A stretch of DNA of 64,000 nt from Calothrix sp. PCC 7716. Lineage in GTDB: Bacteria > Cyanobacteriota > Cyanobacteriia > Cyanobacteriales > Nostocaceae. The stretch is from positions 8,622,580 to 8,686,579 of the forward strand of contig NZ_AP025018.1 in the NCBI RefSeq assembly GCF_019977735.1. The letters run 5' to 3'. Made by a program: the position numbers and the translations under genes. The notes under the pieces were generated by a model that was not told the DNA's origin, searched no databases, and saw nothing but the letters and a program-made list of their open reading frames with translations. This document shows, one piece after another, positions 43,015-51,558 of this stretch. Each line of letters starts with the position of its first letter. Position 1 is the stretch's first letter.

Positions 43015-44577
43015 ATGCATATTCTTTGGTTTCGTCGTGATTTACGTTTGACTGATAATGAATGCGTTTCGTTGGCTTGTGCGGCGGATGCTTCTGTGTT
43101 GCCTTGTTTTGTTATTGACCCCTGGTTTTATGAGCGGTGGGCTGATATTGGTAATGCGCGCGTTAGATTTTTGTTTGAGTCTTTGGAAAATCTCGATGCG
43201 AACCTACGGATGTTGGGTAGTCAACTTTATTTGTTTGAAGGTGATGCTGCAACTGTTATTAAAGATTTGACGAAGGTATTGCTTGAAAAAAATATTGGTC
43301 AGCCTAAGTTGTTTTTTAACCGTGATGTTCAGGTTGAGTATGGTATTGAGCGCGATAATCATATTATTGATTTTTATAAGTCGCTCAATCTTGACTATCA
43401 TGTTGGTTTAGCCAATTTTCTTCAAGCTGATGATAATCACCGTGATGAGTGGTTTAGTGAGTATTATAGTTACCAGCGTCATCCTATTTATCCACAGCCT
43501 TTACATATTAATACCCCTCAGTTATCTTTTAATATTCCGCAGCTTACTTTTAGGCAATTGAAGAAGAAGTACCGCGCGTTTTGGCAAACTGGTAAGGTTT
43601 ATTTTCCAGGGGGAGAAACTAAGGCTTTTGAAAAACTCGATTCTTTTCTGACATCTCGCTTTCATGGTTATCACTGGAAGTTATCGCGTCCTTGGCTTGC
43701 TCAAAAAGGCGCCACTTCGCATCTTTCACCGCATCTCACTTTTGGCACTATGTCTGTACGCCAAGTATATCAAAGCACTAAGCGACGTGTGGAAGAGTTA
43801 GCGCAAGACCCGAAAGCAGGTTTTTCGCTCAAAGCGTTTCGTGACCGTTTGCGTTGGCATGACAGTTTTAGCCAAAGATTATATTTTCACCCAGAAATTG
43901 CTCATACAAATCGTTTTCGAGAGTTTGATGAGTTGTATACACACGACGAGTTAACACCTGAAAAACAAGAATTATTTCGTGCTTGGCAATTAGGCGAAAC
44001 TGGATTCCCTATGGTTGATGCTAGTATGCGACAATTGAAGACGATGGGATGGATGAACTTTCGGATGCGCGCGATGTGTGCCACTTTCCTAACTATTAAT
44101 TGTGGTATATCGTGGCATCACGGCGCCAAACATTATATGAATTATTTGGTAGATGGTGATTTAGCTATTGATAACTGGCAATGGCAAATGCAAGCAGGTG
44201 TCACCAACCCTCTTAGTGATACGTTCCGTATTTATAACCCAACTAAAAATATTGAAGAACGTGACTCTGACCTGCGTTTTATTTCGTATTGGATACCCGA
44301 ATTAAAAGGATATAGTGTACCTGAAATTATTCAAGGTGCATATCTTGGACGCAGCACTTATCCACAACCAATGCTAGATTGGTCAGAAACACGTAAAATT
44401 AACGGTAAAATTGTCTCAGACTTGCGAAAACAAGTCAAACAAAGAATTATCAACGAAGGTGGAGATGAATTAGAAGGCGCCTTAGCTACCAAAAAAGCTG
44501 TAGATACCTATTGGCAATCTAAAGATAAACAGTACCAAGAGTATACCAATAAAATAATCACCTCTTCAGATAGTTAA
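43015..44577 (+). CDS. Cryptochrome/photolyase family FAD protein
   Basis: 520 residues. The N-terminal antenna-type alpha/beta domain begins MHILWFRRDLRLTDNE. The FAD-binding helical domain has ATSHLSPHLTFGTMSVRQVY, FRDRLRWHDSFSQRLY, GFPMVDASMRQLKTMGWMNFRMR and DNWQWQMQAGVTNPLSDTFR with NPTKN. It either repairs pyrimidine dimers with blue light or acts as a photoreceptor. TNPLSDTFRIYNPTKN differs from the usual APYFRIFNP of CPD photolyases, so the subtype is uncertain. Upstream DNA lacks a clear Shine-Dalgarno. It is monocistronic, followed by a hairpin. Confidence 0.9.
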   Translation: MHILWFRRDLRLTDNECVSLACAADASVLPCFVIDPWFYERWADIGNARVRFLFESLENLDANLRMLGSQLYLFEGDAATVIKDLTKVLLEKNIGQPKLFFNRDVQVEYGIERDNHIIDFYKSLNLDYHVGLANFLQADDNHRDEWFSEYYSYQRHPIYPQPLHINTPQLSFNIPQLTFRQLKKKYRAFWQTGKVYFPGGETKAFEKLDSFLTSRFHGYHWKLSRPWLAQKGATSHLSPHLTFGTMSVRQVYQSTKRRVEELAQDPKAGFSLKAFRDRLRWHDSFSQRLYFHPEIAHTNRFREFDELYTHDELTPEKQELFRAWQLGETGFPMVDASMRQLKTMGWMNFRMRAMCATFLTINCGISWHHGAKHYMNYLVDGDLAIDNWQWQMQAGVTNPLSDTFRIYNPTKNIEERDSDLRFISYWIPELKGYSVPEIIQGAYLGRSTYPQPMLDWSETRKINGKIVSDLRKQVKQRIINEGGDELEGALATKKAVDTYWQSKDKQYQEYTNKIITSSDS

Positions 44578-44597
44578 CCGCCTGTGCTAACAGCGCA

Positions 44598-44617
44598 AGT
44601 CCTCGCTCAAGAGGACT
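44598..44617 (+). terminator. Hairpin downstream of the photolyase gene
   Basis: Perfect 7-bp stem AGTCCTC-GCTCAA-GAGGACT, 20 bases after the stop codon, followed by AATAAATTATTGTTATTTT. The U-run is imperfect. The remainder of the gap to 44891 holds only AT-rich leader and the TTCGGATGTAAAT motif at 44808. Confidence 0.5.
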
Positions 44618-44891
44618 AATAAATTATTGTTATTTTAATTACTATATATTATTTATATTTATATCGTAGTTTGTATTTAGAGGTACAACTTAGGAGGTAA
44701 GTCCTGTTGTAGCAAGAGAACTTTTACCTTGTGCATGACACCACAGCATCATTGATTTTGTAATCATAAGTACATTTTATCTATTACACGTTTAAGTAGT
44801 ATATTTGTTCGGATGTAAATATTAAAAAAGTGTTAAGATAGACGCTGAAGAATAAATTAAGTAAACTCACAACTACCTAGCACAGTTAAAA

Positions 44892-45278
44892 ATGAGTAAA
44901 TTCACTTTATTGGCAGTTGATGATAACGCCGATAGTTTAGAATTGCTAAAAACGATTCTCGATAACTCAGTTAACTTCAATGTATTAACGGCAACATCAG
45001 CTAGTGAAGCTTGGCAAATTGTCACACAAGTTCAACCAGATATATTAATTACTGATATAGTGATGCCTGTAGAGGATGGTTTTTCGCTAATTAAGAAAAT
45101 TAGAACGCACGTCAACGAAAAAATCAGTAATATATCCGCTATTGCTGTAACTGCTTTAGCTGAGACTGAGTTAGCCAAGTATGAAACAAGTAATGGTTTT
45201 AATAAATTGATTTTTAAACCATTTGATTTTGATAATTTGATTGAAAATATTCGTGCGATGATGCCACCATACTCTTAG
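44892..45278 (+). CDS. Single-domain response regulator (receiver only)
   Basis: 128 residues, only a receiver domain. Acidic pair in LLAVDDNADSLELL, acceptor Asp in ILITDIVMPVEDGFSLI, Thr/Ser in IAVTALAET and Lys in LIFKPFDFDNL are all in place. It would pass or hold phosphate for a histidine kinase coded elsewhere. The nearest kinase is at 13603, which already has its own receiver. The upstream motif TTCGGATGTAAAT also occurs before the DUF4327 gene. Confidence 0.9.
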   Translation: MSKFTLLAVDDNADSLELLKTILDNSVNFNVLTATSASEAWQIVTQVQPDILITDIVMPVEDGFSLIKKIRTHVNEKISNISAIAVTALAETELAKYETSNGFNKLIFKPFDFDNLIENIRAMMPPYS

Positions 45279-45373
45279 AAGTATCTAAAAGAAGCTTAGT
45301 GACATGTCAGAACTTATTAATAAACGAAATAAAACTCTATGTAATGATTGTATTTTTCATGTTTCTAGGATAG

Positions 45374-46669
45374 GGCTCTCCCGTGCTTTACGTGCTAAAA
45401 TATTAAAATAATCATCTTTTGTTTCAGTAAAATCAGTTATGAAAAGGGTTTTGACCGAACTGTTAAATTTACCTGACATAGTAGTAGAATCCAGTCTACA
45501 AGAGGGTAACACCTTAATTTTATCAGTAACTAAAAAGACTAAAAGTGCAGTATGTCCACAGTGCGGAAAAAAGTCAGACCATCTGCACCAAAATCAAAAT
45601 TACTTAATTAAAGATTTACCGATGGGAGATAAGGAAGTAATACTGAATATAAATAGACGAAGATTTAAATGTAAAAAATGTTGTAAAACATTTAATGAAG
45701 ACCTTGATTTTGTCGGAGCAAGAAGAAAGCATACGCATCGATATGCGGAAAATATTATTAAACAGCTTATTCATAGTGATGTAAGTAATGTAGCCAAAAA
45801 TAATGGATTAAGCGAGGAAGAAGTTTATTCGATGCTTGAAGATATAGTTAAAAATATTTTACCAATAAATGTTAGTAATTTAGTAAGGTTAGGAATAGAT
45901 GAAATAAGTTTAGTTAAAGGTCAAGGAAAATTTATTGTCGTGCTTGTAGATATAGATACAGGAAAATTAATAGGGTTGGTTAAAGAAAGAAAACAAATTG
46001 ATATAGAGAATGTGATGATAAAGTGGGGGAAAGTAGTTTTAGAACAAATAGAAGAAGTAAGTATGGATATGACCGGAAATTATAAAAATTTAATCGAGAA
46101 GATTTGCCCAAACGCCGTTGTTACAGTGGATAGGTTCCATGTTACAAAAATAATACACGAAGAGTTGAACCAAGCTAGAATAGCAGAAAAAAAAGCAGCG
46201 TTGGAATTAAATGTTGAATCGAGAGAAAAAATATTTGATAGTTTAAAAGGTAACAAATATACAATTTTAAAAGCAGAAGAGAACCTAACAGATAAGCAAA
46301 AAATAAAGTTAGATACAATTAGAGAAGCATCTCCTTTATTAGCAATAATGCATTCATTGAAAGAAGAATTTCGTAATTTATTTGATACGACTGAAGACCC
46401 AGGAACAGGAATATTAGGGTTACTCGATTGGTTAAAAAAAGCTGAGCCTTATTATCAAAAAAGTGTTAATACAATTAAACGCTGGTTTGGAGAAGTAGCA
46501 GGATACTTTGATAGGAAAACTACCAATGCAGTTGTAGAAGGAATTAATAATAAATTGAAGCTAATAAAAAGAAGTGGATTTGGCTTTAAGAATTTCCGCA
46601 ATTTTGAGATTAGAGCTTTACTTTCTTGGCATTATAATATTAATTTAGCAAGTTAAGTACGGAAGAGCC
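45374..46669 (+). mobile_element. ISL3 family insertion sequence, about 1.3 kb
   Basis: The element spans imperfect inverted ends, left GGCTCTCCCGTGCTTTACG and right (inverse) GGCTCTTCCGTACTTAAC. It contains a single intact transposase gene. No 8-bp target duplication was seen next to these ends. There is no GGCGCC site in its 1296 bases, unlike the host DNA. It sits beside CGGATGTAA-type repeats. Confidence 0.85.
45439..46656 (+). CDS. ISL3 family transposase
   Basis: 405 residues, full length. N-terminal zinc-binding domain (CPQCGKKSDH...CKKCCKTF), HTH region SNVAKNNGLSEEEVYSML, then the DDE domain: first Asp in LGIDEISLVKG, second in VTVDRFHVTKIIHE, and Glu in NAVVEGINNKLKLIKRSGFGFKNF. 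It would cut and paste the element as a DNA transposase. The frame is intact, so it may still be active. AT-rich codon use differs little from the host, but the lack of GGCGCC marks it as a recent arrival. Confidence 0.93.
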   Translation: MKRVLTELLNLPDIVVESSLQEGNTLILSVTKKTKSAVCPQCGKKSDHLHQNQNYLIKDLPMGDKEVILNINRRRFKCKKCCKTFNEDLDFVGARRKHTHRYAENIIKQLIHSDVSNVAKNNGLSEEEVYSMLEDIVKNILPINVSNLVRLGIDEISLVKGQGKFIVVLVDIDTGKLIGLVKERKQIDIENVMIKWGKVVLEQIEEVSMDMTGNYKNLIEKICPNAVVTVDRFHVTKIIHEELNQARIAEKKAALELNVESREKIFDSLKGNKYTILKAEENLTDKQKIKLDTIREASPLLAIMHSLKEEFRNLFDTTEDPGTGILGLLDWLKKAEPYYQKSVNTIKRWFGEVAGYFDRKTTNAVVEGINNKLKLIKRSGFGFKNFRNFEIRALLSWHYNINLAS

Positions 46670-46675
46670 GAAATT

Positions 46676-46776
46676 GGCAACGGATGTAACGGATATAACG
46701 GATGAGTTATGGGTTACAAACAAAATTTAATCGTCTAAAATCAATTATCCGTTACATCTGTTTATAATCCGTTGCC
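46676..46776. repeat. Inverted pair of CGGATGTAA-type repeats
   Basis: Left arm GGCAACGGATGTAACGGATA (46676-46705) and right arm ATCCGTTACATCTG...AATCCGTTGCC (46747-46776) face each other around a 41-bp spacer. Both outer ends are GGCAA/TTGCC, which fixes the repeat boundary. It lies 6 bases after the IS. Confidence 0.85.
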
Positions 46777-46778
46777 AA

Positions 46779-47537
46779 ATGCACCCACGAGAAATTTATA
46801 ATTTACTATTGCAGTCAGCTTCAACAGACACAGTAGTAAAAGAAATAATTATTGGACTGACTTGGACATACTGTTCTTCAGAAGGAATAGGGTTATGTAT
46901 GAGTCCTGGTCAACCAACCCGTACTCTACCTTGGTCGGGAACCTTAGTAAATCAAAAAATTAAAGATTTGGCGCCTTGGTTAAAATCTTGGGATAGTTAT
47001 CAAGCTACTATAGGTATGGCAGCTATCAACGCTGTAATTAACGCTTCGTCTCCACTTATTGCAGCATCGACACCATTATACCCCAAAGTTTCTGGTAATT
47101 TGGCGGTTTTTGAACACTTTTTACCACTAATTCGGGGAAAAAAAGTAGTAGTTATCGGACGTTATCCTGGGTTATCACAATACGAACAAGAAATAGATTT
47201 AAAAGTACTCGAACGTCAACCAACTTCACAAGACCTTCCTGATACAGCTTGCGAGTATATTTTACCAGAAGCAGATTGGGTATTTTTAACGGCAACCTCA
47301 ATAGTCAACAAAACATTTCCCCGTTTAGTTGAGTTATCGCAAAACGCGAAACTCGTATTAATGGGACCAACTGTACCCTGGTTGCCAGAATTAAAAGAAA
47401 TGGGAATTAACTATTTAGCGGGTATTACAGTTACTCACAAGGAGTTACTAAGACAGACAATAGCTGAGGGAGGAGGAACTAGAATTTTTGAAACAGGTGT
47501 ACAGTACCGTGTTTTGGAATTAGCGTCATTTACATAG
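46779..47537 (+). CDS. DUF4213/DUF364 domain protein, putative heavy-metal chelation
   Basis: 252 residues. An N-terminal DUF4213 part (IIIGLTWTYCSSEGIGLCMSPG) precedes the Rossmann-like DUF364 part: KKVVVIGRYPGLSQYEQEIDLKVLERQP, ADWVFLTATSIVNKTFPRLVEL, and VLMGPTVPWLPEL. DUF364 proteins are annotated as putative heavy-metal chelators and in some phototrophs lie near nitrogenase or metal genes. No such neighbour is seen here. The ATG lies 3 bases after a repeat arm, with no clear ribosome-binding site, so the leader has probably been altered by repeat insertion. Confidence 0.85.
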   Translation: MHPREIYNLLLQSASTDTVVKEIIIGLTWTYCSSEGIGLCMSPGQPTRTLPWSGTLVNQKIKDLAPWLKSWDSYQATIGMAAINAVINASSPLIAASTPLYPKVSGNLAVFEHFLPLIRGKKVVVIGRYPGLSQYEQEIDLKVLERQPTSQDLPDTACEYILPEADWVFLTATSIVNKTFPRLVELSQNAKLVLMGPTVPWLPELKEMGINYLAGITVTHKELLRQTIAEGGGTRIFETGVQYRVLELASFT

Positions 47538-47590
47538 GATAACTTTCGACTGTGTTGAGTCGAATTTCTCGTTGAATACTATTATAAGAA

Positions 47591-47621
47591 TTTTTACCAC
47601 AGAGACACAGAGTTCACAGAG
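47591..47621. repeat. CTCTGTG family repeat, single arm
   Basis: TTTTTACCACAGAGACACAG then AGTTCACAGAG, inverse orientation of the copy at 5526. Confidence 0.8.
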
Positions 47622-47629
47622 TCTAAGCT

Positions 47630-47740
47630 GTCATTCTGAACGCAGTGAAGAATCTAAATTATAATTTTCAACGTACCGATAAATCTCAACTGTCATAAAT
47701 TTTGAGATTTTAATAGATGCTTCACTGCGTTCAGCATGAC
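47630..47740. repeat. Two-armed GTCATTCTGAACG repeat
   Basis: Left arm GTCATTCTGAACGCAGTG then AAGAATCT, right arm AGATGCTTCACTGCGTTC then AGCATGAC, with about 58 bases between. Same family as 35767 and 61806. Confidence 0.85.
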
Positions 47741-47767
47741 AAATTAACATCTTTATGAAAGCATAAA

Positions 47768-47975
47768 TTAGCGAGTGGCTTGAGAAATAGTTTTACCTAA
47801 TGACATTAATGTACGCTTGAAATCTTCCGCACGTTTACAAAAATCATCACCTTGTCCGAGTTCAAATGCAAGTCCTCTTGCTGCTTCTAATAATTTTTGT
47901 TAAAGCGGCGCCGCAATTAGTACAAAATCTACCACTATCAGGATTATGTATTCTACAACGAGTGCAAATTTTCAT
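47768..47975 (-). pseudogene. Frameshifted small zinc-ribbon protein
   Basis: The start (ATG 47975) codes a zinc ribbon, MKICTRCRIHNPDSGRF and CTNCGAALT, with two CxxC knuckles. The frame then ends early, while the shifted frame continues KLLEAARGLAFELGQGDDF and closes SLGKTISQATR at 47768. One or two bases were gained or lost near 47900. Its start overlaps the truncated kinase frame. It might be a regulatory partner of the kinase; function unknown. Confidence 0.65.
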
Positions 47976-48445
47976 TATTATTAACTTTTCTCAATAATAT
48001 ATTTGCAGGCTTTAAATCACGATGGATAATATTACAACGATGAGCATCAGCCACACCAAGCAAAATTTGATAAAAAATATGACGTTTCTGAGACGATGAT
48101 AAAGTATTGTAAGTTAAAAATCTATCCAAAGAATAACCAGGGAAATACTCAAACAACAACAAGAAAGTCGTAGAATTCCATTGCCGTAACCCCACCACAG
48201 GTATAATATATTGCGAAGGAATCGAAACCTCCGCTTCCAAACGCACCCGTTCAGCAAGTAAACTCCCACTAGGAATATATTGAATAACCTTTAAAACATA
48301 TATTGTTAGTCTTAGTATCAACGACTTTCCATACCGAACCAAACCCTCCAGTTCCAAGTAACTCAAGCAGCGTCACCTCAACAACTGAAGCAATCCTTAC
48401 ATTCAGCCTACCACCAAGCGTTAACTCTAAACCGCCTTTACTCAT
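47953..48445 (-). pseudogene. Truncated and frameshifted Ser/Thr protein kinase
   Basis: From ATG 48445 the first frame gives MSKGGLELTLGG and the glycine-rich loop GTGGFGSVWKVVD. A one-base shift near 48300 is needed to continue YVLKVIQYIPSG (ATP-binding Lys), EAEVSIPSQYIIPV, EYFPGYSLDRFL and the catalytic loop HRDLKPANILL. The frame then stops before the DFG metal-binding motif and the rest of the C-lobe, so it cannot be an active kinase. It runs directly into the zinc-ribbon relic, which suggests a deletion. Confidence 0.8.
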
Positions 48446-48752
48446 CTTAATCTACCAAAAACCTCTCCCTCTGCGCTCTCCGCGTCTCTGTGGTGAAAAA
48501 ACATATTACCACAGAGACGCAGGGTACACAGAGAAGAACTAAGTTTATTAATTTTGTGCGCCATTGGCGCACAAAATTTTCAACACCTGACTATATATAA
48601 CTTTTAAATTATCAGTGTTGCTTAAAATGTAAATTTTTGTTGAATAATCTTGTGGGATGGGCATCCTTGCCCGTCTCTTATTAATAAATATACATTACAC
48701 AGGCAGAGATGCCTGTGCTACAAGATATCAATCATCAATATTAATAATTAAT
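48446..48752. other. Repeat-filled intergenic region
   Basis: About 307 bases with no gene. It is packed with dispersed repeats: the two-armed CTCTGTG hairpin, a GGGATGGGCATCCTTGCCCG palindrome at 48656, a CACAGGCAGAGATGCCTGTG palindrome at 48699, and a GTGCGCCA-TTGGCGCAC stem at 48556-48572. Confidence 0.7.
48468..48534. repeat. Two-armed CTCTGTG hairpin repeat
   Basis: CTCTGCG..CTCCGCGTCTCTGTGG pairs with CCACAGAGACGCAGGGTA.CACAGAG around an A-rich loop. Second two-armed copy after 20078-20147. Confidence 0.85.
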
Positions 48753-49202
48753 TTAAGCGCGCTTTGCTAAAAAAGCCACACTGTTAGAGATGACGTCCGC
48801 AATATCCGCAGGGTCTAATAAGTATATTTGTGCTAGTAGTTGCTGCTTAATTTTTTCTGGAGGAAGTATTTGACGTGGTGTGTCGTCGGTTTGCGAGGTT
48901 TGCTTACCTTGACGATATGCTGCAAGCGGTATTTTTCCAGTTAAGTATAATTCCAATGATGCACCGTCACCCCCTGTCAATGCAGCTAGGCGCCGGAAAT
49001 TACGAGATTCAGCTTCAGGTACAGTTTTACCCTTCGACCATCGATAGACAGTTGTAAAATCGACACCCAGCGCTTCCGCTATAGTTGATTGAGTCCAACC
49101 TTCATCCGTAAGATGCTCAAGCAACACTGTTAATCGTCGTTGGCGTTCCTGGATGGTAGAAGACCCGGAATTACAAGTCACTAGTGTTGCCCTGTTTTCC
49201 AT
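48753..49202 (-). CDS. Helix-turn-helix (XRE-like) regulator
   Basis: 149 residues from ATG 49202; a TTG start at 49244 is less likely. The HTH is LLEHLTDEGWTQSTIAEALGVDFTTVYRWSKGKTVPEAES with a further helical region FRRLAALTGGDGASLELYLTGKIPL. The C-terminal helix LLAQIYLLDPADIADVISNSVAFLAKRA may dimerise. It resembles HTH proteins of plasmids, phages and cyanobacterial regulators; its target is unknown. It is divergent from the DUF-like protein at 49595. Confidence 0.8.
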   Translation of the reverse strand: MENRATLVTCNSGSSTIQERQRRLTVLLEHLTDEGWTQSTIAEALGVDFTTVYRWSKGKTVPEAESRNFRRLAALTGGDGASLELYLTGKIPLAAYRQGKQTSQTDDTPRQILPPEKIKQQLLAQIYLLDPADIADVISNSVAFLAKRA

Positions 49203-49594
49203 AGTTAGTTTACTTTGTGTAGTCTTTATACCACTGTTTACCAACCAAAGCGGAATGCTTCTGTTGTTTGGGAGCGGTTGTGAGGTTCAGGAATTAGTCC
49301 CTAGTAACTAGTTTAAAACCAAATTTTCCATATTTACAAGGGTTTTAGTAATTCTTGATTATTTTCTCCTATCACTTCTACACTTCTATTTCTGTATTCT
49401 TAACTACATTTCTTAAATATTAAGAAATGTTAAGCATTGATGTACTATTGCATTGCATTGTGCAAACCTAGATATTGCAGCCTGCAAAAAATAACTTGCA
49501 AGGTGAAAAAGCGTGTTTTGACGATGGCGCCTCTAGGTATCACCTAGTAACGACATCATACATTATGCCGTAAAAAGGAGGAATACCAGCATTT
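49203..49594. other. Divergent promoter region
   Basis: 392 bases between the HTH gene and the plasmid/phage-like gene. It is AT-rich with TTGCATTGCATTGTGCAAA (49448-49466) and CTTGCAAGGTG (49494), which may be regulator sites. A good Shine-Dalgarno AAGGAGGAA lies at 49575-49583, 11 bases before the next ATG. No small gene was recognised. Confidence 0.5.
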
Positions 49595-50485
49595 ATGTCA
49601 CCCATATTATCTAGCTTGGATAATTCCAACCAACATAGACAGGCGCCTTTGGATGATGATATTAGTGAAGATAGTGAAGATGTGCTAACAACAGCCGAAG
49701 CAGAAGAGTTTAGGTATTTAGAGACAAGAGTCGAAGAGTGTTTAAAGTCTTTTTGGGAAATAGGACGTGCGCTAGCTAGAATTAGAGACGAACGTTTGTA
49801 CCGTGAAAACTACAAAACGTTTGAAGAATATTGCATGACACGTTGGGAAATGTCCCGACGTTCTGCTTACCAGTTAATTGATGCAGCGGTTATTTATAGA
49901 AATATTTCAGAGAATATTATCGATGAACCTAATAATGTCGCTTATAGACGACAAAATATTAAAGTTCTACCAGCGAACGAGCGCCAAATTCGTCCTTTAG
50001 TAGCATTATCCCCCAAACAGCAGCAAGAAGCTTGGAATGAAGTTGTTTCCACGGCACCAAATGGAAAAGTCACAGCAGTACATGTAGCCTCTGTAGTAAA
50101 TGAATACCGTAGAAAAGGCGCCGTGCCAAATAAAAAATTGAATTTAGATAATATATATATAGAGACTGAAGAAACTCGTAGCTGTTGGAACTGTTCGTAC
50201 TGTAGTAAAGAACTACCAGAAAACCCTCAAAGCTTTTACTGCAATAAACTTGGAGAATTAAGCTTACTAGAGAAAAACGGTAATGAACGGGGAGCAGAAT
50301 GTCAGCATTGGAATCACCGTAACACCACAGCAGAGAATAAAAGTCAACAACCAGAAACATTTAACTTAAATATTCAGCTTCCCTCACATTTGCAACCTTT
50401 GATACAAGACGCTGCCAGAGCATCTGGGTTAGTTATAAGCGAGTGGGTCGCAAAAGCCATCCAAGAAGCATTGCCAGAATTATGA
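49595..50485 (+). CDS. Plasmid/phage-like protein with helical N-domain, Cys cluster and RHH-like tail
   Basis: 296 residues. An acidic start leads to the conserved block ECLKSFWEIGRALARIRDERLY, FEEYCMTRWEMSRRSAYQLIDAA, typical of plasmid- and phage-borne DUF3102-like proteins that look HTH-bearing. A central region (LVALSPKQQQEAWNEVV) resembles ParB-type helical segments. A cysteine cluster (CWNCSYCSKELP...FYCNKLGEL...CQHW) could bind zinc. The C-terminus (FNLNIQLPSHLQPLIQDAARASGLVISEWVAKAIQEAL) looks like a ribbon-helix-helix. DNA binding is likely; the role is unknown. Confidence 0.7.
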   Translation: MSPILSSLDNSNQHRQAPLDDDISEDSEDVLTTAEAEEFRYLETRVEECLKSFWEIGRALARIRDERLYRENYKTFEEYCMTRWEMSRRSAYQLIDAAVIYRNISENIIDEPNNVAYRRQNIKVLPANERQIRPLVALSPKQQQEAWNEVVSTAPNGKVTAVHVASVVNEYRRKGAVPNKKLNLDNIYIETEETRSCWNCSYCSKELPENPQSFYCNKLGELSLLEKNGNERGAECQHWNHRNTTAENKSQQPETFNLNIQLPSHLQPLIQDAARASGLVISEWVAKAIQEALPEL

Positions 50486-50542
50486 GAAGAATATGATAAA
50501 ATAATGAGATAAAAATGAGTAGATATAAATCATAATGGCAAT

Positions 50543-51514
50543 ATGGGTGTGATAAATCAGCTAAAATCGCCAGCGTGCATTATATTGAGTGCGCTTATAT
50601 TGACAACTGTCTTTGGGTGTGCTTCCGAACCAAATTCTTCAGATAATTCATCGCAAGCGCAAATTTCACCGTCAGCTAGAACTGATGGTAAAAAAAAGGT
50701 GCTGACGACTTTTACTATATTGGCTGATATGGCTCGCAATGTAGCAGGAGATAAGTTAGTTGTAGAATCTATCACAAGACCAGGCGCCGAAATTCATGAT
50801 TATGAACCAACACCTAGCGATATTAAACGCGCACAAGAAGCTGATTTAGTTTTATTCAATGGGTTGGGGTTAGAACGGTGGTTTGAAAGATTCATGGGGT
50901 CTGTAAGAAATGTGACTTCTGCAAATCTCAGTGATGGTGTCAAACCAATAGCAATAGCTAGTGGTTCTTATTTAAACAAACCAAACCCCCACGCTTGGAT
51001 GTCTCCTAATGATGCAGCTATATATGTAGAAAATATTCGTAAGGCTTTCGTCAAGCTTGACCCTGCGAACGAAGCAACCTATAACGCAAATGCTAAAGCT
51101 TATATTGAGAAGTTACAGCAGGTAAGTCAAGAAGTAAAAACGCAACTTGCTACTTTGGCGCCAACTCAAAGATATTTAGTTACCTGCGAAGGTGCTTTTT
51201 CTTACATGGCACGCGACTACGGTTTGCAAGAAGCATATTTATGGGCAGTGAACTCTGAACAGGAAGGAACACCCCAACAAATAGCCAAAGTTATAGATAC
51301 TGTTAGGCAAAATAAAATTCCGGCAGTATTTTGTGAAACAACCGTTAGCGATAAAGCCCAAAGACAAGTCGCAAGAGAAAGTAATTCAACTTTTGCGGGT
51401 GTGTTGTATGTAGACTCGTTGTCTGAGGTAGGAAAACCTGCTGCGACATTTTTAGACCTTCAGAGGTATAACGCTTATACCTTAGTGCAGGGATTATTAG
51501 GCAAATCTAAATGA
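50543..51514 (+). CDS. mntC: Manganese/zinc-type ABC transporter substrate-binding lipoprotein
   Basis: 323 residues. The signal peptide ends in a lipobox (TVFGC, Cys26). Cluster A-I features are FTILADMARNVAGD, PGAEIHDYEP (ligand His), PHAWMSPNDAAIY (second His), CEGAFSYMARDYGL and FCETTVSDKAQRQVA. There is no His-rich loop of the kind found in zinc-specific ZnuA, so manganese (MntC) is favoured over zinc. It is first in a three-gene unit with the ATPase and permease 44 and 30 bases apart. Confidence 0.9.
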   Translation: MGVINQLKSPACIILSALILTTVFGCASEPNSSDNSSQAQISPSARTDGKKKVLTTFTILADMARNVAGDKLVVESITRPGAEIHDYEPTPSDIKRAQEADLVLFNGLGLERWFERFMGSVRNVTSANLSDGVKPIAIASGSYLNKPNPHAWMSPNDAAIYVENIRKAFVKLDPANEATYNANAKAYIEKLQQVSQEVKTQLATLAPTQRYLVTCEGAFSYMARDYGLQEAYLWAVNSEQEGTPQQIAKVIDTVRQNKIPAVFCETTVSDKAQRQVARESNSTFAGVLYVDSLSEVGKPAATFLDLQRYNAYTLVQGLLGKSK

Positions 51515-51558
51515 AGAATATATTGTATTAACTTACATTTGTTTTACCTCTCTAATTT

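Noticed and set aside
48303-48542. 79-codon plus-strand frame
   Set aside because: Opposite the kinase relic and running into a CTCTGTG repeat; not protein-like.
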